The translations under genes were made by a program, and so were the position numbers. Shown in pieces: positions 8,860 through 20,613 of a stretch of 64,000 nucleotides of DNA. The notes beneath the pieces are model-generated. The model worked only from the letters and a program-made list of their open reading frames with translations. It was not told where the DNA came from and made no database searches. Position 1 is the first letter of the stretch; each line of letters opens with the position of its first letter. Source of the stretch: Dokdonella sp. (GTDB taxonomy: Bacteria > Pseudomonadota > Gammaproteobacteria > Xanthomonadales > Rhodanobacteraceae); NCBI RefSeq assembly GCF_019634775.1, contig NZ_JAHCAS010000003.1, positions 62,001 through 126,000 of the forward strand. The letters run 5' to 3'.

Positions 8860-9495
8860 GTGCAAACTCGATTTGTGCGGCGCATCATCGCCCCCGTGAA
8901 CACATCTGCCCCGAAGCTGCTCCGATTCCCGGCACGGCCTGCGGCCACCCCGAGGGCCGCGTTGCATGCAGTCGCGCCGCCCGAGCCCCCTGCGCTGGGC
9001 ACGCCATTCCTTTCGCGTGACGGCGATGCGTTGCGCCTGCGCCCGATCCACGCCGACGACGTGTCCGCGCTGTTGCGCGCGTTCGGCCGCATGTCGCCCG
9101 AGCAGATCCGCATGCGCGTGTTCCACGCCCTGACCGAACTGCCCGAACCAGTCGCGCGCTATCTGTGTACCCCACACCCGGACAAGGTCGCGGCCTTCGT
9201 CGTCACCGATGACGACGGCGGTGAAATCCGTGGCGAGGCGCGCGTGCATTTCGATCCGATCAGCGAAGGTGCCGAGTTCGCCATCGCCATCGACCCGGCC
9301 TTCACCGGCAAGGGCGTGGGTTGGGCCTTGATGACCCGTCTCATCGAAGCCAGTCGCGAACACGGCATGCGCGAAATCTGGGGCCATGTCCTCGCCGAGA
9401 ATGGCGCCATGCTCGACCTCGCCGATCGTCTCGGCTTCGAACGCGCGCCGATCGCCGGCGAACCGGGGCTGCTGCTGGTGCGCATGGCACTCTGA
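8860..9495 (+). CDS. GNAT-family N-acetyltransferase
   Basis: 211 aa if GTG at 8860 is used, or 199 aa from the GTG at 8896. No ATG fits. A GNAT domain occupies about residues 50-200, with LRLRPIHADDVSALLRAFGRMSPEQIRMRVF at the start, the acetyl-CoA pyrophosphate loop near AFTGKGVGWALMTRLIE and ENGAMLDLADRLGF at the end. This form resembles GNAT domains found in protein acetyltransferases of the Pat/YfiQ type, but here it stands alone without an acyl-CoA synthetase part. Substrate unknown. Confidence 0.82.
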   Translation: MQTRFVRRIIAPVNTSAPKLLRFPARPAATPRAALHAVAPPEPPALGTPFLSRDGDALRLRPIHADDVSALLRAFGRMSPEQIRMRVFHALTELPEPVARYLCTPHPDKVAAFVVTDDDGGEIRGEARVHFDPISEGAEFAIAIDPAFTGKGVGWALMTRLIEASREHGMREIWGHVLAENGAMLDLADRLGFERAPIAGEPGLLLVRMAL

Positions 9496-9575
9496 GGGTC
9501 GTACTCTGCGATTGCGCTACACTCCGCGGCCCGCGCGCGCCCCGCCGCGCCGGCGATTCTCCCGCGCTTTCGTCC

Positions 9576-12500
9576 ATGACCTCCCCGATCCCGAGCACAC
9601 TCCCGCTGCCGACCCAGCCCAGGCTCCGGCGCTACTGGCATGCCCCGCACGGTTCGTCACTGGCCCTGCTCGTCGCTGAAGCGGGGCGCCGACATGACTC
9701 GCTGGTCGTTGCGGTCACGCACGACACCCACTCTGCGCATGCGCTGGAATCCGAGCTGGCCGTGTTCGCCGGCGACGGACTCGAGGTGCTGCATTTTCCG
9801 GATTGGGAAACCCTGCCCTACGACTTGTTCGCACCGCATCCGGATATCGTTTCGCAACGCGTAGCCACGCTGTACCGCCTGCCCTCGCTGACGCGCGGCG
9901 TGCTCGTCGTGCCGGTGGCGACGCTGATGCAGCGGCTCGCCCCGCGCAGCTACATCTCCAGCTCCAGCCTCGTTCTCGCGACGCGCCAGCGCCTCGACCT
10001 TGGCGTCGAACAGCGTCGCCTTGCCGCCGCCGGCTACCGCAGCGTTCCGCAGGTGCTCGAACCGGGCGACTTTGCCGTGCGCGGTGCGATCCTCGACATC
10101 TTCCCGATGGGCACGGCCGAGCCGTACCGCATCGAGCTGTTCGACGACGAGATCGACTCGATCCGCAGCTTCGACGCGGAAACGCAACGTTCGGCGGCCA
10201 AGGTCGAGCACGTGCGTCTGCTGCCGGCACGCGAGTTCCCGTTGACCGAGGACACCGCACGCAGTTTCCGCAACACCCTGCGCGAACGCTTCCCGATCGA
10301 TCCACGCCGCTGCCCGCTCTACCAGGACATCCGCGAAGGCGCAGCGCCCGCTGGCATCGAGTACTACCTGCCGCTGTTCTTCGACGAGGGCCGCGCGGGC
10401 TCGACCGACACCTTGTTCGACTATCTCGCCGACAAGGCGCTGTTCATCCTTGGCGAAGGCGTACTCGATGCCGCCGAACAGTTCTGGCAGCAGGCGAGCG
10501 AGCGCTACGAGCAGCGCGCGCACGATGTCGAGCGTCCGATCCTGCCGGTCGCCGAACTGTATCTGCCACCACAGCAGTTGCGTGAGCTGTTGAACCAGCG
10601 CCTGCGCATCGACCTGGTTGCCCGCGGTGGCACCGAGCCCGCCACGGATCCTGGTACCGCACCCGCACCGAACCTGCCGATCAATGTGCGCCACGACGAA
10701 CCGCTCGCCGCGTTCGCCGATTTCCTGCGTGCCTATCCGGGCCGCGTGCTGATCGCCGCCGATTCGGCCGGTCGCCGCGAACTGCTGATCGAGCAGTTCG
10801 CCGGCGGCGGCCTGAAACCGACCGTGGTCAGCAGCTGGAACGCCTTCGTCGCTGGCGACGAACGCCTGGCCATCACGGTCGCGCCGCTCGAGCGCGGTTT
10901 CGCCCTGGTCGAGCCGGCTCTCGCCGTGCTCAGCGAACGTGAACTACTCGGCGAGCGGGTCGCGCAGACGCGCCGGCGCAAGCGAGCGGCGCGCGATCCC
11001 GAAGCGGTCATCCGCGACCTCGGCGAACTCGCCATCGGTGCGCCGATCGTCCACGTCGACCACGGGGTCGGCCGCTACCAGGGCCTGCTCAAACTCGATG
11101 TCGGTGGTCAGGACGGCGAATTCCTCGCCATCGAGTACGCCAGAGGTGACCGCCTCTATGTGCCGGTCGCACAGTTGCATCTGGTCAGCCGCTATGCCGG
11201 GACAGCACCCGAGTTCGCTCCCCTGCATTCGCTCGGCGGCGACGCTTGGGAGCGTGCCAAGCGCAAGGCTGCCGAGAAGGTGCGCGACGTCGCCGCCGAA
11301 CTGCTGGCGATCTATGCGCAGCGCGAGGCGCGCGAAGGCACCTCGATCGTGGTCGATCGCCTGCTCTATGACCAGTTCGCCGCGGCCTTCCCGTTCGAGG
11401 AAACGCCCGACCAGGCGCAGGCGATCGAAGCAGTCATCGCCGATCTCGCGCGCACCCGGCCGATGGACCGCGTGGTCTGTGGTGACGTCGGTTTCGGCAA
11501 GACAGAAGTCGCCCTGCGTGCGGCCTTCGTCGCCGCCACCGCCGGCCGCCAGGTCGCCCTGCTCGCACCGACCACCCTGCTCGCCCAGCAACACCATCAG
11601 AACTTCCGCGACCGCCTCGCCGACTGGCCGATCCGCGTCGAGGTGCTGTCGCGCTTCAAATCAAAGAAAGAAACCGAAGCCGCGCTTGCGCAGATCGCCG
11701 AGGGCAAGGTCGACATCGTCATCGGCACGCACAAGCTGCTGCAGAACGACGTGCGTTTCAAAAGCCTCGGCCTGGTCATCGTCGATGAGGAACAACGCTT
11801 CGGCGTACGCCAGAAGGAGCAGCTCAAGAAGTTGCGCGCCGAAGTCGACCTGCTCACCCTGACCGCCACGCCGATCCCGCGCACCTTGAACATGGCCATG
11901 TCCGGGCTGCGCGATCTGTCCATCATCGCCACGCCGCCGGCGCATCGCCTTGCCGTCAAGACCTTCATCGGCAACTGGGATCCGGCCCTGATCCGCGAGG
12001 CCTTCCAGCGCGAACTGCAACGTGGCGGTCAGGTGTACTTCCTGCACAACGAGGTCGAGACGATCGAGAAGACCGCACGAGAACTCGAAGCAATGGTCCC
12101 CGAGGCGCGCATCCGTGTCGCCCATGGCCAGATGCCGGAGCGCGAACTCGAGCAGGCCATGCTGGACTTCTATCGGCAGCGCTACAACGTGCTGGTGTGC
12201 ACGACAATCATTGAATCCGGCATCGACGTGCCCAGTGCGAACACCATCGTCATCGATCGCGCCGATCGCTTCGGCCTTGCCCAGCTGCACCAGTTGCGCG
12301 GGCGTGTGGGTCGTTCCCACCATCGCGCCTATGCTTACCTGATCGTGCCGGACACGCGCGCCATGAGCGCAGATGCCGAGAAGCGCCTGGAAGCCCTGGC
12401 CTCGCTGGAGGAACTCGGCGCCGGGTTTGCCCTGGCCACGCATGACCTGGAAATCCGTGGTGCGGGCGAGTTGCTCGGCGAGGACCAATCCGGCCAGATC

Positions 12501-13052
12501 GAGGAAGTCGGCTTCTCCATGTACCGCGACATGCTCGACCGCGCCGTGCGCGCACTGAAGTCCGGCCAGGTTCCCGACTTCGACCTGACCAGTGAACACG
12601 AGGCCGAGATCGAGCTGCACCTGCCGGCTCTGATTCCCGACGACTATCTGCCCGACGTCAACGCGCGCCTGACCCTGTACAAGCGCATCGCCGGCGCGCG
12701 CGATGACGAGGCCCTGCACGAGTTGCAGGTCGAGATGGTAGACCGCTTCGGCGTGTTGCCCGAGGCGCTCAAGAACCTGTTCGCGGTCACCGCGCTCAAG
12801 CTGCGCGCGACCGCGCTCGGCATCCGCAAGCTCGAACTCGGCGCCAACGGCGGCCGCGTGCTGTTCATCCCGAAACCGGCCATCGATCCGATGACGGTGA
12901 TCCGCATGATCCAGACGCTGCCGAAGGTCTACGCGCTCGACGGCCAGGACAAGCTGCGCATCAAGCTCAAGCTCGACGGCGCCAGCGAACGCCTGCGCAG
13001 CGCGCAGGACATCGTCACGGCGCTCGGCAAGCGCAGCGACAAGGCCGCCTGA
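9576..13052 (+). CDS. mfd: Transcription-repair coupling factor
   Basis: 1158-aa ATP-dependent translocase that removes RNA polymerase stalled at lesions and recruits UvrA. The UvrB-like N-terminal domain (FPDWETLPYDLFAPHPDIVSQR region), the RNA-polymerase-interacting segment (HVDHGVGRYQGL) and the SF2 motor are all present: Walker A GDVGFGKT at about residues 636-643, DEEQ box, and the RecG/Mfd signature TATPIPRTLNMAMSGLRDLS. The length equals that of the family. The frame is open upstream to 9321, but the start MTSPIPSTLPLP at 9576 follows the GNAT stop. Confidence 0.98.
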   Translation: MTSPIPSTLPLPTQPRLRRYWHAPHGSSLALLVAEAGRRHDSLVVAVTHDTHSAHALESELAVFAGDGLEVLHFPDWETLPYDLFAPHPDIVSQRVATLYRLPSLTRGVLVVPVATLMQRLAPRSYISSSSLVLATRQRLDLGVEQRRLAAAGYRSVPQVLEPGDFAVRGAILDIFPMGTAEPYRIELFDDEIDSIRSFDAETQRSAAKVEHVRLLPAREFPLTEDTARSFRNTLRERFPIDPRRCPLYQDIREGAAPAGIEYYLPLFFDEGRAGSTDTLFDYLADKALFILGEGVLDAAEQFWQQASERYEQRAHDVERPILPVAELYLPPQQLRELLNQRLRIDLVARGGTEPATDPGTAPAPNLPINVRHDEPLAAFADFLRAYPGRVLIAADSAGRRELLIEQFAGGGLKPTVVSSWNAFVAGDERLAITVAPLERGFALVEPALAVLSERELLGERVAQTRRRKRAARDPEAVIRDLGELAIGAPIVHVDHGVGRYQGLLKLDVGGQDGEFLAIEYARGDRLYVPVAQLHLVSRYAGTAPEFAPLHSLGGDAWERAKRKAAEKVRDVAAELLAIYAQREAREGTSIVVDRLLYDQFAAAFPFEETPDQAQAIEAVIADLARTRPMDRVVCGDVGFGKTEVALRAAFVAATAGRQVALLAPTTLLAQQHHQNFRDRLADWPIRVEVLSRFKSKKETEAALAQIAEGKVDIVIGTHKLLQNDVRFKSLGLVIVDEEQRFGVRQKEQLKKLRAEVDLLTLTATPIPRTLNMAMSGLRDLSIIATPPAHRLAVKTFIGNWDPALIREAFQRELQRGGQVYFLHNEVETIEKTARELEAMVPEARIRVAHGQMPERELEQAMLDFYRQRYNVLVCTTIIESGIDVPSANTIVIDRADRFGLAQLHQLRGRVGRSHHRAYAYLIVPDTRAMSADAEKRLEALASLEELGAGFALATHDLEIRGAGELLGEDQSGQIEEVGFSMYRDMLDRAVRALKSGQVPDFDLTSEHEAEIELHLPALIPDDYLPDVNARLTLYKRIAGARDDEALHELQVEMVDRFGVLPEALKNLFAVTALKLRATALGIRKLELGANGGRVLFIPKPAIDPMTVIRMIQTLPKVYALDGQDKLRIKLKLDGASERLRSAQDIVTALGKRSDKAA

Positions 13053-13214
13053 CCCCGGTTCGGCATCGTCGCGCCAACGAAACTTCTACGAAAGCTCCAC
13101 GCTTTCTCCATCGCGGCTGACGTTTCCCTGCACGCTGCGCATGCAGGCTGGCTTCGTGGACGTTCGCGTTCATGACCGAAACAGCGTCTCCCACGTCATT
13201 CGCAGGAGGAATGA

Positions 13215-14075
13215 TCATGGAAGGTCGCCGCGCGACCCATCCGGGCCGTCGGTTGCGGCCGCAAGCGTGTGTTGGCCACGCGGCTCCCGCCAGCGCAGCG
13301 ACAGGCAACTCAGGCCACCGTCGAGTTTGGCGTACTCGCCGATGTCGACGACCAGCGGCTGCAGGCCGAACCCGGCAAGCTGCGCGGCGAAAAGAGGATG
13401 ACCGGCAGCGACCAGGACACGACCACCGATGCGCACGGCGTTCGCAGCGGCAGCTTCTCCGGCCACGGGCACGACCGGCTCGAAATCACGCAACAGCGGG
13501 TGGCTGCACAATTCCTCGACGACCGCGATGCGGCCGTCGCCGAGCCAGGCCAACCCGCTCTTGAGATGCAGGATCGAATCGAAGCCGCGAATGTCGATCG
13601 TTGCCGCATCAATCCCGAAACCCGCGAACCAGGCACCGAGCTGGTCGGCACCCGCTGCATTCGTGCGTTCCGACAGCCCGATGAAGGCACGCTCGCCGGC
13701 CAGGCAGACGTCGCCACCATCGAGCGTGGCCGGCGCCACGATCCCGGCACACGCAAGGCCGAGATCCACCAACGCGGCATGGACGGCATCAACCTCGCCG
13801 CGACGGCTCGGCGCACCCGGGCGTGCCAGCATCGCCGCCGTGCCAACAAGAACGGCCGTATCCTCGACGAAACACGCGTCCGCATGCCGCGGATCGGCCG
13901 GCAACTCGATCGGTTCGACACCGCAGGCACGCAGCGCTGCCACATAGCGGCGATGCTGGGCCAATGCCGTCTCGAGCACCGGCACGCCGGCTTCCACGCG
14001 CCGCAAGCCATCGACGAACGAAGCCGCCGGTGCTCGCACGAGGGCCCGCGTGAAACTCGTCGAGAGATCACTCAT
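13215..14075 (-). CDS. Dimethylarginine dimethylaminohydrolase-like amidinohydrolase
   Basis: 286 aa of the DDAH/arginine deiminase (pentein) superfamily. Visible catalytic-type residues are the EDTAV acidic pair near residue 71, GGDVC, the His in SILHLKSG and the C-terminal nucleophile Cys in GLSCLSLR. DDAHs hydrolyse methylated arginines to citrulline. Related members act on other guanidino compounds, so the substrate is inferred. The start at 14075 (MSDLSTSFTRALVR) was preferred over one 10 codons upstream. It runs convergent to mfd with a 162-bp gap that shows no gene. Confidence 0.88.
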   Translation of the reverse strand: MSDLSTSFTRALVRAPAASFVDGLRRVEAGVPVLETALAQHRRYVAALRACGVEPIELPADPRHADACFVEDTAVLVGTAAMLARPGAPSRRGEVDAVHAALVDLGLACAGIVAPATLDGGDVCLAGERAFIGLSERTNAAGADQLGAWFAGFGIDAATIDIRGFDSILHLKSGLAWLGDGRIAVVEELCSHPLLRDFEPVVPVAGEAAAANAVRIGGRVLVAAGHPLFAAQLAGFGLQPLVVDIGEYAKLDGGLSCLSLRWREPRGQHTLAAATDGPDGSRGDLP

Positions 14076-14149
14076 GGTCGTCCCCGGAGCACCGATCCGG
14101 TGCACGATCGATCGTCTGCACGCATGTCAAGGATCTCCGGGGAAACGCC

Positions 14150-14887
14150 TCAAGCCACATCGACCAACGGCACGAGATCGCTGTCGAGGGCAACCCGACC
14201 GTCGAACACGAAGCAGCGCCCTGCGTAGCCATGCCCTCCGACCCGTTCGAAGTAGCCGAGGATGCCACCCTCGAGCTGCCAGACGTGGTCGAAACCGTTG
14301 TCCTGCATCCACAGCGCCGCCTTCTCGCAACGGATGCCGCCGGTGCAGAAACTGACCACCGCGGCGCCAGCCAGTGCCTCACGCTCACGCTCGACGGCTG
14401 CGGGAAAGTCGCCGAAGCGCGTGATCGGCAGGGTCATCGCGGCTACGAACGTGCCATGTTCGACTTCCTCACGGTTGCGCGTATCGAGCAACACGAGCCG
14501 ACGCCCGTCGTCGTCGCATCCGCGTTCGATCCAGCGCGCCAGCCGTTCCGGCGTGATCGCCGGCGCACGGCGCGCCAACGGCGCGGTGTCGTCGTGGCGG
14601 AACGCGATGATCTCGCGCTTGCGCCGGACCTTGAGCCGCGCGAACGGCACGCCGTGGCTGCGGCTGCGCTTGACCACGATGTCGCGGAACCTGGCGTCAT
14701 CGCGCAGGGCGGCGATGAATGCGTCGATCGCCATCCCGTCACCGGCGAGGAACAGGTTGATGCCTTCCCCGGCAACGAGCACGGTGCCCTTGAGGTCGCC
14801 CACCTCGGCGAGTGCGCGCAGGCGAGTGACCAATGCATCCGCATCGTCGATCAGCGTGAAGTGGTAAGCGGCGATGTTGTCGATCAT
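14150..14887 (-). CDS. trhO: tRNA uridine(34) hydroxylase TrhO (rhodanese-like)
   Basis: 245 aa. TrhO (YceA family) hydroxylates U34 in tRNAs, the first step of cmo5U-type modification under oxygen. It has the family N-terminal domain (GTVLVAGEGINLFLAG...) and a rhodanese domain with LDTRNREEVEHGTF and the active-site loop FCTGGIRCEKA, whose first Cys is catalytic. A shorter C-terminus than E. coli TrhO is usual in xanthomonads. It stands alone between two minus-strand genes. Confidence 0.93.
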   Translation of the reverse strand: MIDNIAAYHFTLIDDADALVTRLRALAEVGDLKGTVLVAGEGINLFLAGDGMAIDAFIAALRDDARFRDIVVKRSRSHGVPFARLKVRRKREIIAFRHDDTAPLARRAPAITPERLARWIERGCDDDGRRLVLLDTRNREEVEHGTFVAAMTLPITRFGDFPAAVEREREALAGAAVVSFCTGGIRCEKAALWMQDNGFDHVWQLEGGILGYFERVGGHGYAGRCFVFDGRVALDSDLVPLVDVA

Positions 14888-14952
14888 GGGGCGATTGTAG
14901 ATCGCGCCCAGCCGATCACGTCATCCGCTTGCACAATGGGCGCGACTGGCGG

Positions 14953-15222
14953 TCAGTCGCAGTTTTCCATCTCGATGATGGCGAAACCCGTCTGGCGGAT
15001 CTCCGCCTCGACCGCCGGCACGGCGAACTCGGTGTGGCAGAAACGGCATTCGCGTGCCTGCAGGGTCTCTGCCGGCACGCCCTTGGCGGCGAGGTAGCGA
15101 CGCCCGTGGGCCAGCACGACGGCTTCCTGCCGGTCCGCGTCCTGGTCTGGCACGAGGATGTCGAAATGCATCCGGCGCCCGTCCGGGCGCACCACGTAGG
15201 TGTCGAAAACGGCGATTTTCAT
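14953..15222 (-). CDS. DUF2024 family small protein
   Basis: 89 aa from ATG at 15222 (MKIAVFDTYVVRPDGRRMHFDILVPD). The pattern of an N-terminal IAVFDTYV strand, RRMHFD and a C-terminal CRFCHTE Cys pair fits DUF2024, a small family with no settled function. The frame runs a further 16 codons upstream without a good start. A single gene between trhO and tRNA-Leu. No partner genes point to a role. Confidence 0.85.
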   Translation of the reverse strand: MKIAVFDTYVVRPDGRRMHFDILVPDQDADRQEAVVLAHGRRYLAAKGVPAETLQARECRFCHTEFAVPAVEAEIRQTGFAIIEMENCD

Positions 15223-15449
15223 GAGGACTCCAACTGTCAGGCCGACCCGGATCGTTGCAGGGTATGCCACCCTGCGGCTGCTCCAGTGTGCACGCCTGCG
15301 CCAAGGGATGGGAAATCACGCGTACGCAATGCATGTCTTTCCGTTCAAGCCGAGGACTGCGCTGCACCTCGCGGCCCTTCCACATCGATCTGGTCGTTCC
15401 GACGCGCTTCGTGCATCCTCCGCCTCCGGATGCGTGCGCAGGCTGTTCG

Positions 15450-15536
15450 GCCCGGGTGGCGAAACTGGTATACGCAAGGGACTTAAAATCCCTCGGCCGC
15501 AAGGCCATGCGGGTTCGACCCCCGCCCCGGGCACCA
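15450..15536 (+). tRNA. tRNA-Leu(TAA), CCA encoded
   Basis: 87 nt. Acceptor GCCCGGG (15450-15456) pairs with CCCGGGC (15526-15532), followed by discriminator A and CCA (15534-15536). The anticodon stem AGGGA/TCCCT encloses CTTAAAA, giving anticodon UAA. The long variable arm (CGGCCGCAAGGCCAT) is class II, as expected for Leu. A truncated MITE-like element starts 20 bp downstream. Confidence 0.96.
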
Positions 15537-15556
15537 TTCGGCGTATCGGCATGACA

Positions 15557-15677
15557 GCGGGCGCAGCTCAAGGCGCGACGACGAAGGCAGGCTGGCCGTC
15601 TGTCGAGCCGACGCAACGCCGAGCTGCGCCCGCACAGGACGGTGACGCCGTTGTGGGATTGATCAGAGCATCCCTAG
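15557..15677. mobile_element. MITE-like element, 5'-truncated copy with intact 54-bp right end
   Basis: The right end 15624-15677 reads inward as a 54-bp sequence that is the reverse complement of 37762-37815 with one mismatch. The interior (about 57 bp, 15567-15623) matches the interior of the copy at 29484. The left end keeps only GCGGGCGCAG. No coding capacity. It ends with CATCCCTAG, 30 bp before the next gene. See the copies at 8786, 29095, 29484, 37762, 57425 and 61172. Confidence 0.8.
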
Positions 15678-15706
15678 AATCACCGCTTTTCGATACGACC
15701 TTCCGC

Positions 15707-16390
15707 ATGGCCATCCTCGACACTGCTGCGCTCGAAACCAATGCCGAGGTGAGGCGCGAACCGTTCGCGTTCATGCTTTCCAGGGATGTGCTGCCGGCGG
15801 CCGCGCAGGCTGCACTTGCAGCCGACTTCCCGCGCTATCCAAATGCCGGATTCTTTCCTTACGAAGAGCGCGACTGCGGCCCAGCGATCAACGCCCTGAT
15901 TGCCGAGCTGACCGCGCCGGCCTTTGCCGACTGGATCGGCGCACGGCTCGGCCTGGAAGGGCTCGGGGCACGCCCGAGCCTGGTCACGATCTGCCGTTCG
16001 CTGAACCGCCGGCACGGTACCATCCACACCGACAGCCGCTCGAAGATCGCCACCGCCCTGCTCTACCTCAACCCCGACTGGCCGGAGACCAGCGCTGGCT
16101 GTCTGCGCTTCCTCGCTCGCGACGACAGTATCGACGCCCTCGTTGCTGAGGAAATCCGTCCGATCTATGGCAACTTCGTCGTGTTCGCGCGCGCCGACAA
16201 CTCCTTTCACGGACATCTGCCCCACGAGGGTGAGCGTCGCGTGATCCAGGTGGCCTGGCTGACCAGCGAGGAAGAGAAACTGCGCAAGACGAAGCGTGGT
16301 CGTTTCGCGCGCCTGTTCAAGCGTCTGTTTGGCCGCATCGATCGTCGCATCGGCGCCAGCCGCAAGGACGACGCGGCGCACCTGGACTGA
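15707..16390 (+). CDS. 2-oxoglutarate/Fe(II)-dependent oxygenase family protein
   Basis: 227 aa. The double-stranded beta-helix facial triad is visible as HTDS (about residues 104-107), the distal His in FHGHLPHEG, and a following Arg in GERRVIQVAW for 2-oxoglutarate. The strand between them (IATALLYLNPDWP...GCLRFL) is typical of the P4H-like 2OG-FeII_Oxy group. A basic C-terminal tail (KRLFGRIDRRIG) follows the fold. The start at 15707 was chosen because the upstream frame runs through tRNA-Leu and a repeat. Substrate unknown. Confidence 0.82.
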   Translation: MAILDTAALETNAEVRREPFAFMLSRDVLPAAAQAALAADFPRYPNAGFFPYEERDCGPAINALIAELTAPAFADWIGARLGLEGLGARPSLVTICRSLNRRHGTIHTDSRSKIATALLYLNPDWPETSAGCLRFLARDDSIDALVAEEIRPIYGNFVVFARADNSFHGHLPHEGERRVIQVAWLTSEEEKLRKTKRGRFARLFKRLFGRIDRRIGASRKDDAAHLD

Positions 16391-16399
16391 AGCTCCCGC

Positions 16400-17176
16400 T
16401 CAGACGTCCAGTACATCATCCATCGCGTAACGACCGGGTGTGCGACCCGCGATCCACGCCGCCGCCACGAGCGCGCCACGGGCGAAAACGTCGCGGCTGG
16501 TCGCACGGTGGGCGAGTTCGATGCGTTCGCCGTCGCCGGCCAGCCAGACCGAGTGTTCACCAACGATGTCACCAGCGCGGATGACCGCATAACCGAGTTC
16601 GCCCTTGCCGCGCGGTCCGCAGCGTGCCGGACCAGCCACCGGCAATGCGGCCTGGCGTCCCTGCCCGACCGCGTCGCCGAGCAGCAGCGCGGTGCCTGAC
16701 GGCGCATCGCGCTTGAGGCGATGGTGCGCCTCGACGATCTCGACATCCCAGTCCGGCAGGGACCGCGCCGCCTGCGCGACGAGCCGGGTCAGCACGGCAA
16801 TGCCGAGACTGAAGTTGGCGGCGAGGAGAACCGGAATCCGTCGCGAGGCGGCATCGAGTGCAGCAAGCTGTGTCGTCGACAGGCCGGTCGAGCCGCTGAC
16901 GAAACCGATGCCGCGCGCGCATGCGGCGGCGAGTGCGTCGTCGAAACCATTCGCGCCGGTGACGTCGAGCACGACATCGCCGACCACGTCGGTCGGAAGC
17001 GCCTGGAGGTAGCTCGATCCGGGTGCGAAGGCACAGGCCAGCCCGGCGCTCGGCGAACCACTGCGAACGATCGCCGCGGCAATGTGTGCGCGGCCCTCGG
17101 CGCCGGCCAGGCGCATGATCGCCTCGCCCATGCGACCGGCGGCACCGAACAGGAGAATGCGTGTCGTCGTCGCCAT
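16400..17176 (-). CDS. dapB: 4-hydroxy-tetrahydrodipicolinate reductase
   Basis: 258 aa. Reduces HTPA to tetrahydrodipicolinate in lysine/diaminopimelate synthesis. The N-terminal Rossmann motif GAAGRMGEAI, SGSTGLS, and the substrate/catalytic segment EAHHRLKRDAPSGTALLLG with its His pair and Lys are clear. ATG at 17176 was preferred over an in-frame GTG three codons upstream. It lies downstream of dnaJ on the same strand, the order known from Xanthomonas. Convergent with the oxygenase gene, 9 bp between stops. Confidence 0.96.
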   Translation of the reverse strand: MATTTRILLFGAAGRMGEAIMRLAGAEGRAHIAAAIVRSGSPSAGLACAFAPGSSYLQALPTDVVGDVVLDVTGANGFDDALAAACARGIGFVSGSTGLSTTQLAALDAASRRIPVLLAANFSLGIAVLTRLVAQAARSLPDWDVEIVEAHHRLKRDAPSGTALLLGDAVGQGRQAALPVAGPARCGPRGKGELGYAVIRAGDIVGEHSVWLAGDGERIELAHRATSRDVFARGALVAAAWIAGRTPGRYAMDDVLDV

Positions 17177-17252
17177 GCCGGTCACGATCCACTCGACGGG
17201 CGGAAATGCCCGTGCGCGAGCATCGACGCTGGCGTGCGCTGGTGCAAGCCGG

Positions 17253-18380
17253 TCAGGACGTCACCCGGTCCCAGAACTGCTTGACGCCATCGAGCCAGGA
17301 GCGGTTGCGTGGCGAATGGGTTCGGCCTTCCTCGCCCTCGAAGGTGGCTTCGAAGCGCTCGAGCAATTCGCGCTGTTCGGCAGTCAGCTTGACCGGGGTC
17401 TCGATCACGACGCGACACATGAGATCACCAGTGCGCCCGCTGCGCACGGACTTGACGCCCTTGCCACGCAGGCGGAACAGCTTGCCGGTCTGTGTTTCGG
17501 GCGGAATCGTCACCGTGGCTTCACCGTCCAGCGTGGGCACGGCGAGCTCGCTGCCGAGCGCGGCCTGGGCGAAGCGGATCGGCAGCTCGCAGTAAAGATC
17601 GTCGCCCTCGCGCACGAAGATCTCGTGCTCACGCACACGCACCTCGACATAGAGATCGCCGGGAACGGTGCCGGCCGGGCCGGCTTCGCCCTGCCCGGTC
17701 AGGCGGATGCGATCACCGGTGTCGACGCCGGCCGGAATCTTGACCTGCAGGGTCCGCTCATCGTGCACGCGCCCCTCGCCCCGGCACTCCTTGCACGGGT
17801 TGGCGACGGTCTTGCCGCTGCCCGCGCAATGCGGGCAGGTCTGCTGCACCGAAAAGATGCCGTTCTGCATGCGGACGCGGCCCTGGCCACGACAGGTCGA
17901 GCAGGTCGAGGTCTTGCCGTCCGCGGAGCCGCTGCCTTCACACTTGCCGCAGGCGACGAGGGTCGGCACCTCGATCTGCTTCTCGATGCCGAACACGGCT
18001 TCCTCGAGGTCGAGTTCGAGCAGGTAGCGCAGGTCCGAACCACGCCTCGGACGGCCGCCACGGCTGCCGCCCATGCCGAAGATGTCACTGAAGATGTCGC
18101 CGAAGATGTCGCCGACGTCACCGCTGAAACCGCCACCGCCACCGCCCATTCCGTGCTCGAATGCGGCGTGGCCGTGACGGTCGTAGGCGGCACGCTTCTG
18201 CGTGTCGGACAGCACCTCGTAGGCCTCCTTGGCCTCCTTGAATTTCTCCTGCGCCGCCGGATCGTCCGGGCACCGGTCAGGGTGGTACTTCATCGCCAGG
18301 CGGCGGAACGAGGTCTTGAGCTCGCTCTCACTGGCCGTGCGTTCGACCGACAGGACTTCGTAGTAGCAGCGCTTGGCCAT
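17253..18380 (-). CDS. dnaJ: Chaperone protein DnaJ
   Basis: 375-aa type I Hsp40 cochaperone of DnaK. It has a J domain with HPD (YHPDRC, about residue 33), a Gly-rich linker ([19 protein letters not shown]), four zinc-finger CxxCxGxG repeats ([32 protein letters not shown]; about residues 143-208) and the substrate-binding C-terminal domain ending in [12 protein letters not shown]. It lies 119 bp after dnaK on the same strand. Confidence 0.98.
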   Translation of the reverse strand: MAKRCYYEVLSVERTASESELKTSFRRLAMKYHPDRCPDDPAAQEKFKEAKEAYEVLSDTQKRAAYDRHGHAAFEHGMGGGGGGFSGDVGDIFGDIFSDIFGMGGSRGGRPRRGSDLRYLLELDLEEAVFGIEKQIEVPTLVACGKCEGSGSADGKTSTCSTCRGQGRVRMQNGIFSVQQTCPHCAGSGKTVANPCKECRGEGRVHDERTLQVKIPAGVDTGDRIRLTGQGEAGPAGTVPGDLYVEVRVREHEIFVREGDDLYCELPIRFAQAALGSELAVPTLDGEATVTIPPETQTGKLFRLRGKGVKSVRSGRTGDLMCRVVIETPVKLTAEQRELLERFEATFEGEEGRTHSPRNRSWLDGVKQFWDRVTS

Positions 18381-18499
18381 GAAAGTGCCGGGGTTGGAGA
18401 TTCGGGAGTCAGGGCCCGCAAGAGCGTGGCGCCATGGCGATCACAGGCAGGCCGGGAAAGCGGCCAAAAGCGCCGCCCTCCCGTGTCCCTGGCGATGAA

Positions 18500-20422
<1,923 letters not shown>

Positions 20423-20472
20423 TGTTCTGCTCTCCCGGAAAGTTGTCTGGTCTGCTCGACCACTGGCGCGAA

Positions 20473-20500
20473 ACGTGGGGTTTTCGCCTCACCTTTCAAG
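20473..20500 (-). promoter_or_regulatory. Sigma-32 (heat-shock) promoter of dnaK
   Basis: On the minus strand, -35 CTTGAAA (20500-20494) is followed by exactly 13 bp and -10 CCCCACGT (20480-20473). The E. coli sigma-32 consensus is CTTGAAA-N13-17-CCCCATNT, so the -35 is perfect and the -10 matches 6 of 7 defined positions. It sits about 50 bp upstream of the dnaK ATG in the 191-bp grpE-dnaK gap. Confidence 0.85.
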
Positions 20501-20613
20501 CGCCTGCAAGAAGAAGAAATGTCCTGGTCAGGTCTGTCGCGGCCACCGCGCCCATGGATCGGGGCCCTGCGCGAGCAACCTCATACGCGCGCGGACCGAT
20601 CCGCCTGCCGCCC

